6,700 nt of DNA from an uncultured Gemmiger sp. (lineage in GTDB: Bacteria; Bacillota; Clostridia; Oscillospirales; Ruminococcaceae), in contig CALWNS010000236.1 in the NCBI GenBank assembly GCA_944382805.1, positions 1 through 6,700 of the forward strand, in the 5' to 3' direction. Numbering within the stretch: the stretch's first letter is position 1; the number at the start of each line of letters is the position of its first letter. The notes beneath the pieces are model-generated. The model did not search any database and had not been told where the DNA came from. It was given only the letters and a program-made list of their open reading frames with translations. The position numbers and the translations under genes were made by a program. Positions 6,511 through 6,700 of this stretch are shown here, in pieces.

Positions 6511-6535
6511 GTAATCACGCAAATGAATGAACGCC

Positions 6536-6562
6536 ATTATAGCGCCGCCTTGCCTACTTCAA
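6536..6562 (-). promoter_or_regulatory. Second, weaker promoter candidate upstream of the inverted repeat
   Basis: A second perfect TATAAT occurs at 6541-6536 on the minus strand. Its best -35 is TTGAAG (6562-6557; 4 of 6) but with a short 15-base spacer, and it overlaps the end of the upstream gene. Transcripts from here would read through the nested inverted repeat before reaching yloU. The spacing makes this a low-confidence call. Confidence 0.3.
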
Positions 6563-6700
6563 AAACTCATACTCGAACAAGGTCGGCACGATTTCGGCGT
6601 TGTAATACTCCTTGACGAGAGCTTTAAGCGTCTGCAATGCCGAATGTACCTCGACGTTGTTCCAGACCGTATTGCCCTCGTCGTCCTTATACGATGTGTC
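6554..6700 (-). CDS. Unidentified protein, C-terminal 48 codons (5' end outside window)
   Basis: The frame is open from the window edge to a TAG at 6556-6554. I do not recognise the protein. The visible tail is hydrophilic and charged at first (DTSYKDDEGNTVW), followed by a probable helix (HSALQTLKALVKEYYNAE) and an aromatic end (FEYEFLK); there is no membrane segment. Its composition differs from the other genes: GC is about 48% by count, and its five leucines use TTG, CTT and CTC but never CTG, the dominant codon next door. The plus strand is open over the same bases, but its product is less protein-like. B. subtilis has rpmB near yloU at this position; this is not L28. The shift suggests horizontally acquired DNA, but 48 codons are too few to be sure. 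Confidence 0.6.
   Translation of the reverse strand, partial: DTSYKDDEGNTVWNNVEVHSALQTLKALVKEYYNAEIVPTLFEYEFLK

Noticed and set aside
6554..6700. Plus-strand coding possibility at the right edge
   Set aside because: The plus strand is also open here, but the minus frame gives a more protein-like mix of charged, aromatic and helix-forming residues and ends at a clear stop in line with the orientation of all neighbours.
1..6700. CRISPR array, tRNA, rRNA or riboswitch
   Set aside because: I found no regularly spaced repeats, cloverleaf-like segments or known aptamer cores. The gaps between genes are at most about 200 bases and are accounted for by the listed promoter and repeat features.

Overview
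The window suggests a GC-rich member of the Firmicutes, most likely a gut-type clostridium of the Oscillospiraceae/Ruminococcaceae kind. The basis is the Asp23/YloU - fatty acid kinase - RecG gene order, which is characteristic of Firmicutes, combined with strong Leu=CTG codon preference, high GC by eye, and AGGAGG-type ribosome binding sites. The taxonomic call is inference. All supported genes lie on the minus strand, so transcription runs from high to low coordinates.

Layout in transcription order. (1) 6554-6700 is the last 48 codons of an unidentified gene with lower GC (about 48%) and no CTG leucine codons. (2) 6351-6553 is a roughly 200-base non-coding stretch. It holds two perfect TATAAT -10 boxes, a strong nested inverted repeat and several CAAATG copies. 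(3) yloU (Asp23/DUF322 family, GTG start at 6350) and fakA (fatty acid kinase, YloV/DAK2 type) form one unit. (4) A terminator-like hairpin followed by TTTTGT lies in the fakA-recG gap. (5) recG encodes the full-length branched-DNA helicase. (6) A good minus-strand promoter (TTTGCA-17-TATACT with an upstream TG) and a perfect 16-base palindrome sit in the leader of (7) a membrane-anchored D-alanyl-D-alanine carboxypeptidase gene. That gene is followed 40 bases later by (8) the first 203 codons of pncB, nicotinate phosphoribosyltransferase, cut by the window edge.

Most of this is conserved housekeeping: use of exogenous fatty acids for phospholipids (FakA with FakB/DegV partners), replication-fork rescue (RecG), peptidoglycan trimming (DD-carboxypeptidase) and NAD salvage (PncB). 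I see no CRISPR array, tRNA, rRNA, complete mobile element or clearly new biological system. The most unusual parts are the right edge, where a compositionally different gene sits upstream of yloU, and the regulatory DNA in three intergenic gaps. Long open frames on the plus strand, including one of more than 1300 codons, are antisense shadows of the real genes.
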